The position numbers and the translations under genes were made by a program. A stretch of DNA of 64,000 nucleotides, taken from JAGVPT01 sp964439265 (GTDB taxonomy: Bacteria > Bacteroidota > Ignavibacteria > UBA10030 > UBA8401). Positions 9,125 to 18,357 of this stretch are shown here, in pieces. Every line of letters begins with the position of its first letter. Positions within the stretch are counted from its first letter, which is position 1. A model generated the notes under the pieces. The model was not told the origin of the DNA. It ran no database searches and worked only from the letters and a program-made list of their open reading frames with translations. The stretch is from contig CAYTOA010000020.1 of the NCBI GenBank assembly GCA_964439265.1, positions 3,906-67,905 of the forward strand, in the 5' to 3' direction.

Positions 9125-9775
9125 TCACGCAAGCCTCTTCTGAAGCCACGCGCAAACATCCGCTAAACTCTCTCCGCTGATCTCGTGCCCCATCGGATAT
9201 TCGTTGTACACAAATTGAGCGTTTGATTTTGAGAACAATGCTTTCGCTTTTCGGGCGGCACTGACGGGAATAACGGGGTCGTTAACCCCGTGTGTGATGA
9301 TGAAGGGACAGTTGCTTAGCGACTTCCATTTGAACTCCAGTTCAGGATGGTCACGGATAAATCCGCTCTGCGCCACCACCCCGGCAAATTTCTCGGGATG
9401 CGTCAACGACAATGCATACGCCATGATCGTCCCCATGCTGAAACCCAATAGAAATATTTTCCCCGCATCAATTTCAGATAGAGATGCTATCCCATCTGCA
9501 AATTTTATCAGGCGCCTGTAACTCTCCATAAACATGACGGGGTCGGCTGCTCCGTCATCGCTGAGTTCAAAATAGGTATATCCGCCGAACTCGAACGGGT
9601 ACGGTGCGCGGATGCTGAAGACCGCCAGCCGGTCGTCAAAATACTGAGCAAGGCCGAGGAGGTCGTTCTCGTCGGCACCGCGTCCGTGCAGGAGGATCAC
9701 GGCAGGAGATTTTCCGCCTGCGAGAAGTCTCGGTTCAAGAATTTTGTAGATGATGTCAGTGGGAATTTTGTTCAT
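9125..9775 (-). CDS. Alpha/beta hydrolase, phospholipase/carboxylesterase family
   Basis: A 216-residue esterase of the PF02230 family. It has the oxyanion segment LLHGRGADEND near 28-38, nucleophile Ser113 in GFSMG, Asp166 in GVNDPVIP and His197 in PMGHE, a complete catalytic triad. There is no signal peptide, so it is probably cytoplasmic and acts on short acyl esters or lysophospholipids. The ATG at 9775 has a GGGG ribosome binding site; a TTG four codons upstream is less likely. It lies 24 nt after marC and looks like the last gene of that operon. Confidence 0.88.
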   Translation of the reverse strand: MNKIPTDIIYKILEPRLLAGGKSPAVILLHGRGADENDLLGLAQYFDDRLAVFSIRAPYPFEFGGYTYFELSDDGAADPVMFMESYRRLIKFADGIASLSEIDAGKIFLLGFSMGTIMAYALSLTHPEKFAGVVAQSGFIRDHPELEFKWKSLSNCPFIITHGVNDPVIPVSAARKAKALFSKSNAQFVYNEYPMGHEISGESLADVCAWLQKRLA

Positions 9776-9799
9776 CGCGCCCCGCAAGAATTGGATAGC

Positions 9800-10387
9800 T
9801 CACCTGAGTATGTTCTGAATACCGACCCGGATCATCATCACCGCGATAGCCGCCATGAAGAGAGACGCAACTTTTCCGAACGCCCGGGAGCCGGCAACAC
9901 CCATAACTTTCATCATGAATTCGGAAAAGTGAAAGACAAGCCACACAATAAACAAGTTGATAAAGAGCGAAGCGATCGACATCCAGTATCCGTAATTGTC
10001 CACTACGATGATGATCGATGTCAGCGCCGCGGGGCCCATAATCAGCGGGATGCCGATCGGCACCACGCCGACCGATGTTCCGGGGTCACGCTGCGTGTCT
10101 TTCGCAAAAAGCAACTCGTACACCGACAGCACGAGGAGAACAATTCCGCCGCCGATGCGGAAATCGTTCTCGGTGATACCGAGAAACGAGAAGATAAGTT
10201 TTCCCGAAGCGAGAAAAACCAGAGCAACGGCGCCGGCGGTGAGCGTCGCCTCGATCACGAGGCGTCTCTTCGCTTTTGTGCTCATTCCTGTGGTGAGAGA
10301 AATGAAGATCGGGAGAGCACCGACGATATCGATGGCGACAAACAGGGGGATAAACGCCATCAAGAGATTGTGGAGGGAGAGTTTCAT
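9800..10387 (-). CDS. MarC-family integral membrane protein
   Basis: 195 residues with six predicted membrane helices, matching the MarC/UPF0056 family in length and layout. Signatures are FVAIDIVGALPIFISLT at the N-terminus and PIGIPLIMGPAALTSII in the fourth helix. Despite the name, marC has no proven role in antibiotic resistance and its transported substrate is unknown. The small gene upstream ends 6 nt before this start, so the two are co-transcribed. Confidence 0.9.
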   Translation of the reverse strand: MKLSLHNLLMAFIPLFVAIDIVGALPIFISLTTGMSTKAKRRLVIEATLTAGAVALVFLASGKLIFSFLGITENDFRIGGGIVLLVLSVYELLFAKDTQRDPGTSVGVVPIGIPLIMGPAALTSIIIVVDNYGYWMSIASLFINLFIVWLVFHFSEFMMKVMGVAGSRAFGKVASLFMAAIAVMMIRVGIQNILR

Positions 10388-10393
10388 TGCCGA

Positions 10394-10660
10394 TTATTCA
10401 ACCGAGATCCCGGCTTGTTTGAGCGATTCGCTGACGATGCGAAGAACATCGGACTCGGGAATCAACAGGCGTGCTCCTGACGTGTGGATCGCTTGCGCGA
10501 GAGTGCCCTGCCTCTCTGAGAGAAAACTCCACACGCAGAATCCGAGCCGATTCTGGTCGTTAGGTTCACGCGTTGGAATCGTTGCGACGCTCGCGTAAGC
10601 AATTTTTTCGAGTGTCGAGGGGGCAAATTCTTTCACCTTTGCCGGTGCGACGGTTGTCAT
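10394..10660 (-). CDS. Small conserved-looking protein of unknown function
   Basis: 88 residues, soluble, with no signal peptide and no recognised domain. The ATG has a clear AAGGA ribosome binding site 6 nt upstream and the stop lies 6 nt before marC, which supports a real gene. Visible features are a single Cys in LGFCVWSFLSERQG and a C-terminal amphipathic helix (LRIVSESLKQAGISVE). I do not recognise a family. Confidence 0.6.
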   Translation of the reverse strand: MTTVAPAKVKEFAPSTLEKIAYASVATIPTREPNDQNRLGFCVWSFLSERQGTLAQAIHTSGARLLIPESDVLRIVSESLKQAGISVE

Positions 10661-10686
10661 GATTATTCCTTCTTGGTTATTGAGGC

Positions 10687-10815
10687 ATCCGCTAAGAACA
10701 CAGAGGCACGAAACCTATACAGAAAACATGTTCTTGTACTTCGCCAGAATAAATTCTTTATCAATGAATACTGATCGTCATGCGTTATATCAAACTCTTC
10801 GTGTCCTTAGTGGAT
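10687..10815. repeat. Inverted repeat of the ctaagaacacagaggcacgaa type
   Basis: The arm atccgctaagaacac...cacgaa (10687-10712) is an imperfect inverted copy of ttcgtgtccttagtggat (about 10798-10815), with some 85 nt between them. The right arm runs into the 3' end of dedA and supplies its last codons and stop. Confidence 0.55.
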
Positions 10816-11439
10816 CTTCCGCGCTGATATTTTTATCTGCAGGTACTTAATGATTCCCGGAAGCAGCGATACGAAAACGACGGCGACGATGACATAATTG
10901 ATATTTTTCCCGATATCCGGTATTGTCGATCCTAGAAAATATCCTATTAACAGCATGCTTGTGATCCATCCGATCGCGCCGATAATGTTGAAGGATGCGA
11001 ACCGGGTATATTTCATCTCAGCGATCCCGGCGACGACGGGCGCAAACGTCCGGGCAAACGGCATGAACTGCGCCATAACGATAGTAATCGGCCCGTAATG
11101 CTCGTAAAATTCTTTTGTCTTCAGAAGATGCTTTTTTTTGAAAAATCGGGATTCTTCCCGAGCGTACAGCGCGTGTCCCCCCTTTTGACCGATAAGGTAG
11201 CCCGTCGTGTTTCCGAGAATTGCGGCAACGATCAGCAAAAAAATCAACACGGTCACATTAAAATACCCTGCGGCGGCAAACAAGCCGGCAGTAACGAGCA
11301 ATGAATCCCCAGGCAGAAAAAAACCGACGAGGAGTCCGGTTTCGGAAAAGACAATCAGCGCGAGGCCGGGATATCCGGCCCATTGAACGAGTTCTTTGAC
11401 ATTGGTTAGCTTTTGAAAGAGTTCTTTGAGCGCGTCCAT
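10807..11439 (-). CDS. DedA family membrane protein
   Basis: 210 residues of the SNARE-associated/DedA (VTT domain) family, implicated in flipping undecaprenyl phosphate and phospholipids. Signatures are FFLPGDSLLVTAGLFA (about 41-56), the GYLIGQKGG loop and MPFARTFAPVVAGIAEM (about 125-141), which carries the essential Arg of the family. Four to five membrane helices are evident. UppP, which recycles the same undecaprenyl carrier, is encoded just upstream on the same strand, a functionally sensible pairing. The final Ile-His and the stop codon are encoded by a repeat arm. Confidence 0.92.
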   Translation of the reverse strand: MDALKELFQKLTNVKELVQWAGYPGLALIVFSETGLLVGFFLPGDSLLVTAGLFAAAGYFNVTVLIFLLIVAAILGNTTGYLIGQKGGHALYAREESRFFKKKHLLKTKEFYEHYGPITIVMAQFMPFARTFAPVVAGIAEMKYTRFASFNIIGAIGWITSMLLIGYFLGSTIPDIGKNINYVIVAVVFVSLLPGIIKYLQIKISARKIH

Positions 11440-11446
11440 AATTATT

Positions 11447-11542
11447 TTTGATTTACAATTTGCAATTCTCGATTTATGAATGCCGATTGACGATTCGCAA
11501 AGCGCTACTGCGGCAATTCAATAATCAATCAGCGATCGGCAT
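11447..11542. repeat. Degenerate AT-rich word repeat between uppP and dedA
   Basis: A run of near-repeats of gattta/caattt/gaattc words fills 11447-11500. It contains atgccgat (11480-11487), which pairs with atcggcat (11535-11542). No gene is visible. Confidence 0.45.
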
Positions 11543-11549
11543 CCGTCAG

Positions 11550-12383
11550 TCACCGGGCGGCCATCGCAAGGAGTAACACTCCGAGTGCGATACGATAAAA
11601 AATGAAGACATACGTCGTGTGCGTCTTGAGATACCGCAGCAACAATGCGATCGACGCGTATCCGACAATTCCCGACACAAGCGTTGCGGCCACAACGTTG
11701 ACGACACCGAGGTCATGCATAAAATGGCGCATCTCATATAACTCCAGCATACCGCTGGCAAAAACCGCAGGAACACTGAGGAGAAACGAGAACCGGGCAG
11801 CGTCGGCGCGGTTGATCCCTAGAAACAAGCCTGCGGTGATCGTAGTGCCGGAGCGGGACGAGCCGGGGATCAACGCCAGTGATTGAGCGAATCCGACAAT
11901 GAGGCTGTCGAGCCATGTAACATCTGCCATCTTCTTCTTTCGCGAACCGACTTTTTCCGCAAGCAACAGAATAAGAGCAAGGGCGATCGCACTTATCCCG
12001 ATAACCATAAGGCTTTTTGTGAGAGCCCCCTCGATGATCTTTCTGAACGCGAGGCCGATCACCGCCACCGGCAATGTGCCCAGAATAATATACCAGCCCA
12101 TGCGCGCTCTGCCGAGGCCGTTCGCGGGCGACCGAATGTATCGTATACCGTCGACAAAAAAACCTTCAACAATTTCTACAAGGTCTTTAAAAAAGTAGAT
12201 AATAACGGCGGCCATGGTACCGATCTGGATCACCGCGATGAACGCCGTCCATTCGTCCGGCCGGTCAGGGTTTATTAAGCCAAGGAGCGAGCCGGCAATC
12301 GTAAGGTGCGCGGTGCTGCTGACGGGAAGGAATTCCGTGATTCCTTGAATGATCCCGAGAAGAATCGAATAAAAAAGCGACAT
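11550..12383 (-). CDS. uppP: Undecaprenyl-diphosphatase UppP (BacA)
   Basis: 277 residues, a polytopic membrane phosphatase that dephosphorylates undecaprenyl diphosphate so the lipid carrier can be reused for peptidoglycan and polysaccharide synthesis. Both active-site motifs are intact: GITEFLPVSSTAHL (about 14-27) with the catalytic Glu, and PGSSRSGTT (about 173-181) with the conserved Ser-Arg. Length is normal for the family. An intrinsic terminator lies just upstream on the same strand (12410-12438), so it has its own promoter. Confidence 0.96.
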   Translation of the reverse strand: MSLFYSILLGIIQGITEFLPVSSTAHLTIAGSLLGLINPDRPDEWTAFIAVIQIGTMAAVIIYFFKDLVEIVEGFFVDGIRYIRSPANGLGRARMGWYIILGTLPVAVIGLAFRKIIEGALTKSLMVIGISAIALALILLLAEKVGSRKKKMADVTWLDSLIVGFAQSLALIPGSSRSGTTITAGLFLGINRADAARFSFLLSVPAVFASGMLELYEMRHFMHDLGVVNVVAATLVSGIVGYASIALLLRYLKTHTTYVFIFYRIALGVLLLAMAAR

Positions 12384-12409
12384 TCAGCTACCCGGTGAGT
12401 GTGGTGGAT

Positions 12410-12438
12410 AAAAAAAGAGGAGGTATCTGATCCTCCTC
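12410..12438 (-). terminator. Intrinsic terminator (minus strand)
   Basis: Read on the minus strand, the stem gaggagg/cctcctc (7 bp, 12417-12423 with 12432-12438, 8-nt loop) is followed directly by seven U residues (A-run 12410-12416). It lies downstream of the YdjM-like gene and should separate that gene from uppP. Confidence 0.75.
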
Positions 12439-12554
12439 AATGTGACAATGAAATAAGATACCGAAAATTTGGAAACGACGCAAGAAAGGGGTTTTCCAGC
12501 GGTGGATTTATAAGAAAAGCGCCAACATATGCGGATTTGTTTGGAACGCGTCGA

Positions 12555-12600
12555 TACTCATTATCTCGCTCCCAAACGGAACCCGGAAACGAGATAAGTT
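12555..12600. repeat. Decayed copy of the gttcccaaac hairpin repeat
   Basis: ttatctcg (12561-12568) pairs with cgagataa (12590-12597), and the interior reads gctcccaaacggaaccc. The sequence resembles the outer parts of the complete elements at 19314 and 22161 with the centre deleted. It lies just after the end of the YdjM-like gene. Confidence 0.4.
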
Positions 12601-12614
12601 TGTTGATCACTTCT

Positions 12615-13280
12615 TCACTCCCCTCCGCCAGGTGCCGGCTGCCGGTGCTTATCAATCCAGTAACCCCAAAGGACAAGAAGCCAAACGGCCATCGCAACAA
12701 TCGCAAGCGCTGTGACATTCGGCGGCGGCCCTCCGACGATATTTCCGACTGCAATGAATACGAGGAAGATGATCAACGACAAAAATGAATATTTTCCAAC
12801 ACGGTCGATTGCAGCGGTTGAACGCAGATAGAGGATAATGCCAATTGCGAACATCACGCCTTCAACCGCGATCGTGGCGGGTATAGATTTCCACAAACCC
12901 AAACCGACGTACGTCTTCAAGCCGGGAACGAGCGGCAAATCCGCCCGGTGAGCAACGAAATCGAGCACCCAGTGACTTAGCACGCAGGCCGCAAGCACCC
13001 ACGCATTCTTTACCGAGCGGCGGAAGGCGTAGTACACCAATCCGAAAACGATTGCCCAGCCAATCCCGCTGAGAAGGCTGTGGGATACCGGGTAATCGTA
13101 GAAATCAAGCGGCGTGAACGCAGTATCTCCCGGATTGATTCGCACATGCTCAATGCCGAGGAGCAAAAATACCGGCCAGAGCAGGTCCACAAACTGTGCG
13201 GCCATGATGAGCGTGCCGAGCGAAACTTTTGGAGCCGCCTTTTTTGCCCCCAGCGCAACTGCAATATGTCCGATGAACAT
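12615..13280 (-). CDS. YdjM-like membrane protein (PF04307 type, metal-dependent hydrolase annotation)
   Basis: 221 residues with several membrane helices. His and Asp residues are arranged as in the YdjM/LexA-regulated inner-membrane family: MFIGHIAVALGAKK at the start, AAQFVDLLWP near 30, YPVSHSLLSGIGWA near 63 and LSHWVLDFVAHR near 105. The His/Asp positions suggest a membrane-embedded metal site, but the biochemical role is not established. The start has a strong AAGGAG ribosome binding site. Confidence 0.75.
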   Translation of the reverse strand: MFIGHIAVALGAKKAAPKVSLGTLIMAAQFVDLLWPVFLLLGIEHVRINPGDTAFTPLDFYDYPVSHSLLSGIGWAIVFGLVYYAFRRSVKNAWVLAACVLSHWVLDFVAHRADLPLVPGLKTYVGLGLWKSIPATIAVEGVMFAIGIILYLRSTAAIDRVGKYSFLSLIIFLVFIAVGNIVGGPPPNVTALAIVAMAVWLLVLWGYWIDKHRQPAPGGGE

Positions 13281-13319
13281 TGAGGTCTCCTTTAAGTACT
13301 CGAATCCATTGTAAGAATA

Positions 13320-13377
13320 AATATTCCTGTCATCGATAACCCCACCCTATCCCTCCCCTGATAGGGAAGGGAATATT
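13320..13377. repeat. Palindrome of the ccctatccctcccctgataggg type
   Basis: aatattcc (13320-13327) pairs with ggaatatt (13370-13377) around a C/G-rich core. It covers the end of the DUF5686 gene, supplying its stop codon region, and the short gap before the YdjM-like gene. Confidence 0.5.
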
Positions 13378-15745
13378 AGAAGATGTCGCCGATCCCCAGC
13401 GTTAACGCAAGGCTGCGCGGCTCAACTCCTCGCCACGTCAAATCGAAACGAAGAATGTCTAGAATGCGGTTTATGCTTACTCCTCCTTCGTAGTACCATC
13501 CGTTTGTCGTTTTAAATGTAGGCGGCCCAGCGAATACCGACGGCGTGAGCCACGATTGAGCGACAGACGCGAACACGATCAGCTCGAGGTTGCTCTCATA
13601 GAGAAAGGGAATTCCGCTCGCGAGAAACGGCAACCGCCTGAAATTGTGTTCGAGCGAAAGAAGCATGAACCGGTCTCCGGAGAATTCTTTCACTCCCGCA
13701 GCACGCAGCCCCCCGAACCATGCCGTTCCAAGGTAGCTCGATTCCAGATTGAAGAGCCGCTGCGGCAGACGATCGCCGGCGAGCATCCCGCCGCTCAAAC
13801 TGATGGACATCGTCGGATTGAAGAATAGACTCATGTCGTACGTCGGAAACTTCACCCGCAGTGCGCCGGCGATTCTCGTGAATCCGAAATCGCTGCTCAG
13901 AAGACTCTTGGAGGAATATTCGATCGAAGTATGAGCTGTAAGATAGGGATTGCTGAAAAAATACTGCAGCTCGTCCCCATACTGCGCATTGAATGTGAGC
14001 GCACGAAGTGTACCGTCGGCGATCGGCGGGTTCAGACGGTAGGTTCTATCGCGGTCAAAAAAGCTGTACTCCGTTATATTTTTGAGAGAGGTTTCGTACT
14101 CATTGGTGTAGCCCAGCTGAGCGTGCACACCGGGAGCATCCTTCCGGGGGACAAGATTCCCTTCAAGGAACCCATGCCATCCCCGCGAAAGAAAATAATC
14201 GCGGTAGTCATCTTTCGAAAAAAGTGAACCGAGAAGGATTTCAAGATCTTCAAAGTACCCTTCGTCCGGGCGGTTGTCAAGCCTGCGGTACACGGTACCT
14301 CCGATCCCGAGCAAACGCTGAGGGGCGAAATAATACGTTGCACCTCCGGAATACTTCCATCGCTTGTCGTCGAAGCAGTATCCCAATCCGCCGCGCAGCG
14401 CGAGAGAATTGGTCACCGAATCAATGTCGAACTTTCCGCCCGTGAACAATCCTTCCACACGGTTGAACCGAAGGTCAACGTACGATAAGCCGGCAACGCC
14501 CGCGTTAAGAGAATTCAGCGATTTTGTTTTCCGCCCGATCTGACTTTCAATGGTGGCAGTACTGTCCAGAGTATTATAGGCCTGCTCCTCTTTGACATTG
14601 AGCGGAAGAAGAGGGTGCTCGGCCCAATAGCTGGAATCGAATTTTGATGCCTCGGGTGCGACGGTCAGCCGCGGCATCACCGCGATGCTGTCGGCAAAGT
14701 CAGGGTTGATTTTGTAGTCCGACATGACAACATACCGCACGAAAGAAAATTTAAGAAGCGAGAACCCCATCAAGTTCACGTCGGCTTTTCCCCGCACCCT
14801 GTAATCGACCGGCATCCAGAAACGATTTTCGTAGAGCCGGAATTGCTGCAAGTAGTGAAACGCCACGTTCTTCAGAAACGGGATTGCGAACGCTTCGTTT
14901 GGCACGAAATCAACGTTCATGACGGCATAGCTTCGTTCGGCAATTGAGATCCTCCCGCGGAAAAGGGGCCTCACCCTCGATCGCGGAATAACGTCGATGT
15001 CGTACACGTCCATTCCATCCATCGAACGAGTCCGGACGAGCTTATAATCATAATAAGAAAACGCGTCGGGGGATGTCGGACCGATAAATTTGAACCCTCC
15101 CGTGACGACAGTATCATCGTTGAAATTCGTCACTTCGCCGATGCGATTGACGATCTCTCCCATCGCGAGGTTTTTCGTTTGCCGTTTTTGGTGAACGACC
15201 TCGCGAAGCGAATCGTTTGCCCGCCAGTACAGCGTGAGATACGACTCCGAAATTGCCCCGATGGCGGTATCGAGGTCGATGGTGATCCGGCTGTAGGCCT
15301 CGGCCTGGAACGTTCTCAGCGCTCCCATCCACTTCGGCTTGCTTTCAATCGCACGGCGGATAATTTCGATGGCCGGGTCTTCGTCGGTGACGACGATCTC
15401 GGGCATCCTGATCGCCTCGGGCTGCAGCGCGGCACGAAGTTCCTGGGCGTTTGACGGCGACACATTTACCGTATCCGAACGATAGCCGAGAAAGCTTATG
15501 ATGAGAGTCGACGTTCCGGCCGGGACTGATAGCTGGAATTGCCCGCGTTCATTGGAGATCGTCCCCCTGTTGGAGGGCCCTTCCACGCGGATGGTTGCAG
15601 CCGGGAGCGGCATATTCGTCGCAGCGTCGAGGACGGTACCGGAAACCATATACTGCAGTTGACAAACCGCAATAAACGGAAAGAGAAGGAATAATAAGAA
15701 TAGGAAAATGCGCTGAGAAGGCACGGAATGCAACTCTCTCTTCAT
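13376..15745 (-). CDS. Outer-membrane protein with carboxypeptidase-regulatory-like domain and DUF5686
   Basis: A protein of 789 residues from the ATG at 15745, which follows a GGGGA ribosome binding site; an ATG six codons upstream has none. A signal peptide (about 1-30) precedes a CarboxypepD_reg-like beta-sandwich with VSGTVLDAATNMPLPAATI and FLGYRSDTV (about 35-115). The long remainder fits DUF5686, with PALE-like helices and then a predicted beta-barrel rich in aromatic strands to the C-terminus. The family occurs in Bacteroidota outer membranes and its function is unknown. A well-formed promoter lies 55-85 nt upstream. Confidence 0.85.
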   Translation of the reverse strand: MKRELHSVPSQRIFLFLLFLLFPFIAVCQLQYMVSGTVLDAATNMPLPAATIRVEGPSNRGTISNERGQFQLSVPAGTSTLIISFLGYRSDTVNVSPSNAQELRAALQPEAIRMPEIVVTDEDPAIEIIRRAIESKPKWMGALRTFQAEAYSRITIDLDTAIGAISESYLTLYWRANDSLREVVHQKRQTKNLAMGEIVNRIGEVTNFNDDTVVTGGFKFIGPTSPDAFSYYDYKLVRTRSMDGMDVYDIDVIPRSRVRPLFRGRISIAERSYAVMNVDFVPNEAFAIPFLKNVAFHYLQQFRLYENRFWMPVDYRVRGKADVNLMGFSLLKFSFVRYVVMSDYKINPDFADSIAVMPRLTVAPEASKFDSSYWAEHPLLPLNVKEEQAYNTLDSTATIESQIGRKTKSLNSLNAGVAGLSYVDLRFNRVEGLFTGGKFDIDSVTNSLALRGGLGYCFDDKRWKYSGGATYYFAPQRLLGIGGTVYRRLDNRPDEGYFEDLEILLGSLFSKDDYRDYFLSRGWHGFLEGNLVPRKDAPGVHAQLGYTNEYETSLKNITEYSFFDRDRTYRLNPPIADGTLRALTFNAQYGDELQYFFSNPYLTAHTSIEYSSKSLLSSDFGFTRIAGALRVKFPTYDMSLFFNPTMSISLSGGMLAGDRLPQRLFNLESSYLGTAWFGGLRAAGVKEFSGDRFMLLSLEHNFRRLPFLASGIPFLYESNLELIVFASVAQSWLTPSVFAGPPTFKTTNGWYYEGGVSINRILDILRFDLTWRGVEPRSLALTLGIGDIF

Positions 15746-15798
15746 CAAAAGTGATCCCCACATTCAGAATTGTGCAATGCAACTAGCACGCAGTGTTT

Positions 15799-15829
15799 CA
15801 AATGTAATCATATCAAGGAATTGATTCAA
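15799..15829 (-). promoter_or_regulatory. Bacteroidota-type promoter of the DUF5686 gene
   Basis: On the minus strand TTG (15829-15827) is followed after exactly 20 nt by TACATTTG (15806-15799), a full match to TAnnTTTG. The distance to the start codon at 15745 leaves a leader of about 45 nt. This is the clearest lineage-type promoter in the window. Confidence 0.7.
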
Positions 15830-15957
15830 TACAAATTTGAACTGCGACAGACACGACAGATAAGAAATATTGTATCCGAGCGAAGCCGTGACCTCGCCCT
15901 CTACGGCTGCAATGTTGCATCTCCTCCATTTTCTTCCCATATTCACGGAGCATGCAC

Positions 15958-18357
15958 ATGAGATCGATCGCCGATTACATATCAAAATTAAGTCAGCGGG
16001 ACAGCAGGATGATGAAGGGGGGAATTTTTTTCCTCTTTGTATTTCTTGTCGCGTTGATGTTCCCGAGCGGAGAATCGATCGAATCCGACTACCATGTCGG
16101 AACAATCTGGACGGACAAAGACCTCATCGCGCCGTTCCTGTTTCCCATTTACAAAGAGGAGCGCGATTACCAGCGTGAGAAAACGCTCGCCGCTCAAAGC
16201 GTCCATAAAGTTTTCGAAGAAGACCTGGGAGTTCCGCACAGTAACATTGATTCGCTGCAGAAATTTTTCGCTTCACTTCAATCAATCCTCGACACCCGCG
16301 CGGCCTTCCGCCGCCAGCAGGAGTTGGAACGGAAGAACAGGCATGCCGGCAAGCACGGGCTTGCCGTCGATTCTGCCGCCTTGAGCAGCCGCATTCGCAG
16401 TATTCCCGTCAACATTACGGAAAACGAATGGGAAACGCTACAGCGGCTCCGGTCCGCCGACGCGTACGAGGGAAATCCCCGGTATCAATTTTCATTGCGG
16501 CGGTTGCGACGCGACGTGCTGCTGGTCGTGAACGAGCTCTATCTGCAGGGGATACTCAACGTACGAAAAGAATCGGTCGGTACGGGGACCACTATCGCCT
16601 TCCGCAAGAGGACCGACGAACAAATAACGCCGATCAGCAAATTTCTCGACGTTGATGACCTTGGCCGGGCTGTTCAGCAAACATTTATTTCAGGCTACAA
16701 GAGAGAGAACGATACTGTCTCGATCGCGACGAAAATTGCGCTCTCGTTCCTTTCCCCCAACATCATCTTTCAGAAAGCCCAGACCAATAAAGAGATCGCG
16801 ATCGCTCTGGACGAAGTGCCGCGCACCGTCGGGATTGTGCAGGAGAACGAGCGCATCGTCGCCACCCACGAGCGCATCACGGATGACGTTAAACTGAAGC
16901 TCGATTCGCTCCGCAAGGCAAAAGCGGAACGGGGCGCAGACGTCAATCAGGTGACAACCTTCCTTGGAAAGTTTCTCCAGATATTTGCCATTTCGTTCCT
17001 TTTTGGCATCTACTTGTACTTGTTCCGCAAGCGGATCTTTCACGACAATTCCAAAATCCTGCTGATCACCCTCATCGTGCTCCTGGAAGCGCTGTTGGCG
17101 TACGTCACCCTGCACATGAACGCCGAAGCCCCGATCGAACTGCTGATCGTTGTCCCCGCCGCATCCATGCTCCTGTCGATCATCTTCGATTCGAGGGTCG
17201 CGTTCTATTGTACGGTAACGATGGCGTTCGTCGTTGCGGGAATTCGGGGCAACGATTATTCGATCGCGTTTTTCTCTGTCATAGCCGGATCGCTGGCAGT
17301 GTACACGGTACGGGATATCAAGCACCGGACGCAGATCTTCCGCTCCATCATTTTTATTTTCCTCGGCTATTTTGTGTCGATTGTTGCAATGTCGCTGGAG
17401 CGGTACGACTCGCTCACGTCGGTGCTGAATCAATTGACGATGGCGGCGGCGAACGCCGTTTTCTCGCCGGTGCTGACGTATGGTCTGTTGATCTTCTTCG
17501 AGCGATTCTTCCATATCACGACCGACCTGACACTGCTCGAGCTGTCAGACTTCAACCAGCCTTTGCTGAAAGAACTCTCGCAAAAAGCTCCGGGAACGTT
17601 CAACCATTCCATCAATATGGGGTCGCTCGCCGAATCCGCCGCCGAGGCGATCGGGGCAAATGCTACACTGGCGCGGGTGGGAGCGTACTACCACGATATC
17701 GGAAAGATCACCAAACCGACGATGTTCGTCGAGAACCAGCTCGGCACGATCAACAAACACGAAAGGCTCACCCCGAAATTCAGCGCTCGCGTGATCGCGG
17801 CGCATGTCAAAGACGGAATCACCCTGGGACAGGAATTCGGACTTCCTTCCGTCGTCACCGATTTCATTCCGATGCATCACGGCACGACGATGATCGGTTT
17901 CTTTTACGAGCAGGCGCTGAAGAAGAAGGGCGAATTTGAGACGGTCGATGAGAATGAATTTCATTATCCGGGTCCAAAACCGCAGACGAGAGAAACGGGC
18001 ATCGTGATGCTTGCCGATGCCGTGGAAGCGTCCACGCGTTCAATCGAAAATCCGACAGTGCAGAAGATCGAGGAGCGGATCGACGAGCTTATCAAAGCGC
18101 GCTTCATGGACGGGCAGCTCGACGAATGCGACCTGACGCTGCGCGACCTCACCCGCATCAAAGTCAATTTTGTGAAGATCCTTACCGGCATTCATCATTC
18201 TCGCATGCAGTACCCGGAACAACAACTGCCGCCGGCCGCAGAACCGGTACTCGTGGAAGAAACCCCCGTTCCGCTCAAACGAGAGAGCCCGGAAGCGATA
18301 CGTCCGAGAGTACGCCGCCGTGCATCCGGCCCTTCCTCGAAGCCGTCAAAAGAATGA
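15958..18357 (+). CDS. PgpH-type 7TM-HD phosphodiesterase (cyclic-di-AMP hydrolase family)
   Basis: 799 residues. One N-terminal helix (about 20-36) is followed by an extracytoplasmic 7TMR-HDED domain (about 40-300), a block of seven helices (about 310-500) and a cytoplasmic HD domain with FNHSINMG (about 545), YYHDIGK (about 576) and MHHGTTMIGFFY near 640. The PgpH members studied hydrolyse c-di-AMP to pApA, so a role in c-di-AMP turnover and osmotic or potassium control is likely. The ATG at 15958 sits 7 nt after GGAG; the ATG at 15952 is too close to it. The stop overlaps the xerD start (ATGA). Confidence 0.92.
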   Translation: MRSIADYISKLSQRDSRMMKGGIFFLFVFLVALMFPSGESIESDYHVGTIWTDKDLIAPFLFPIYKEERDYQREKTLAAQSVHKVFEEDLGVPHSNIDSLQKFFASLQSILDTRAAFRRQQELERKNRHAGKHGLAVDSAALSSRIRSIPVNITENEWETLQRLRSADAYEGNPRYQFSLRRLRRDVLLVVNELYLQGILNVRKESVGTGTTIAFRKRTDEQITPISKFLDVDDLGRAVQQTFISGYKRENDTVSIATKIALSFLSPNIIFQKAQTNKEIAIALDEVPRTVGIVQENERIVATHERITDDVKLKLDSLRKAKAERGADVNQVTTFLGKFLQIFAISFLFGIYLYLFRKRIFHDNSKILLITLIVLLEALLAYVTLHMNAEAPIELLIVVPAASMLLSIIFDSRVAFYCTVTMAFVVAGIRGNDYSIAFFSVIAGSLAVYTVRDIKHRTQIFRSIIFIFLGYFVSIVAMSLERYDSLTSVLNQLTMAAANAVFSPVLTYGLLIFFERFFHITTDLTLLELSDFNQPLLKELSQKAPGTFNHSINMGSLAESAAEAIGANATLARVGAYYHDIGKITKPTMFVENQLGTINKHERLTPKFSARVIAAHVKDGITLGQEFGLPSVVTDFIPMHHGTTMIGFFYEQALKKKGEFETVDENEFHYPGPKPQTRETGIVMLADAVEASTRSIENPTVQKIEERIDELIKARFMDGQLDECDLTLRDLTRIKVNFVKILTGIHHSRMQYPEQQLPPAAEPVLVEETPVPLKRESPEAIRPRVRRRASGPSSKPSKE

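Noticed and set aside
9686..10480. 264-codon plus-strand frame
   Set aside because: It is antisense to the esterase and marC genes, which have clear families, and its translation is a charged low-complexity shadow without a recognisable fold.
18126..18353. Extension of the xerD frame upstream
   Set aside because: It would overlap pgpH by over 200 nt; Xer proteins start near MTSDIEKFFRFL, and the ATG at 18354 is coupled by ATGA.
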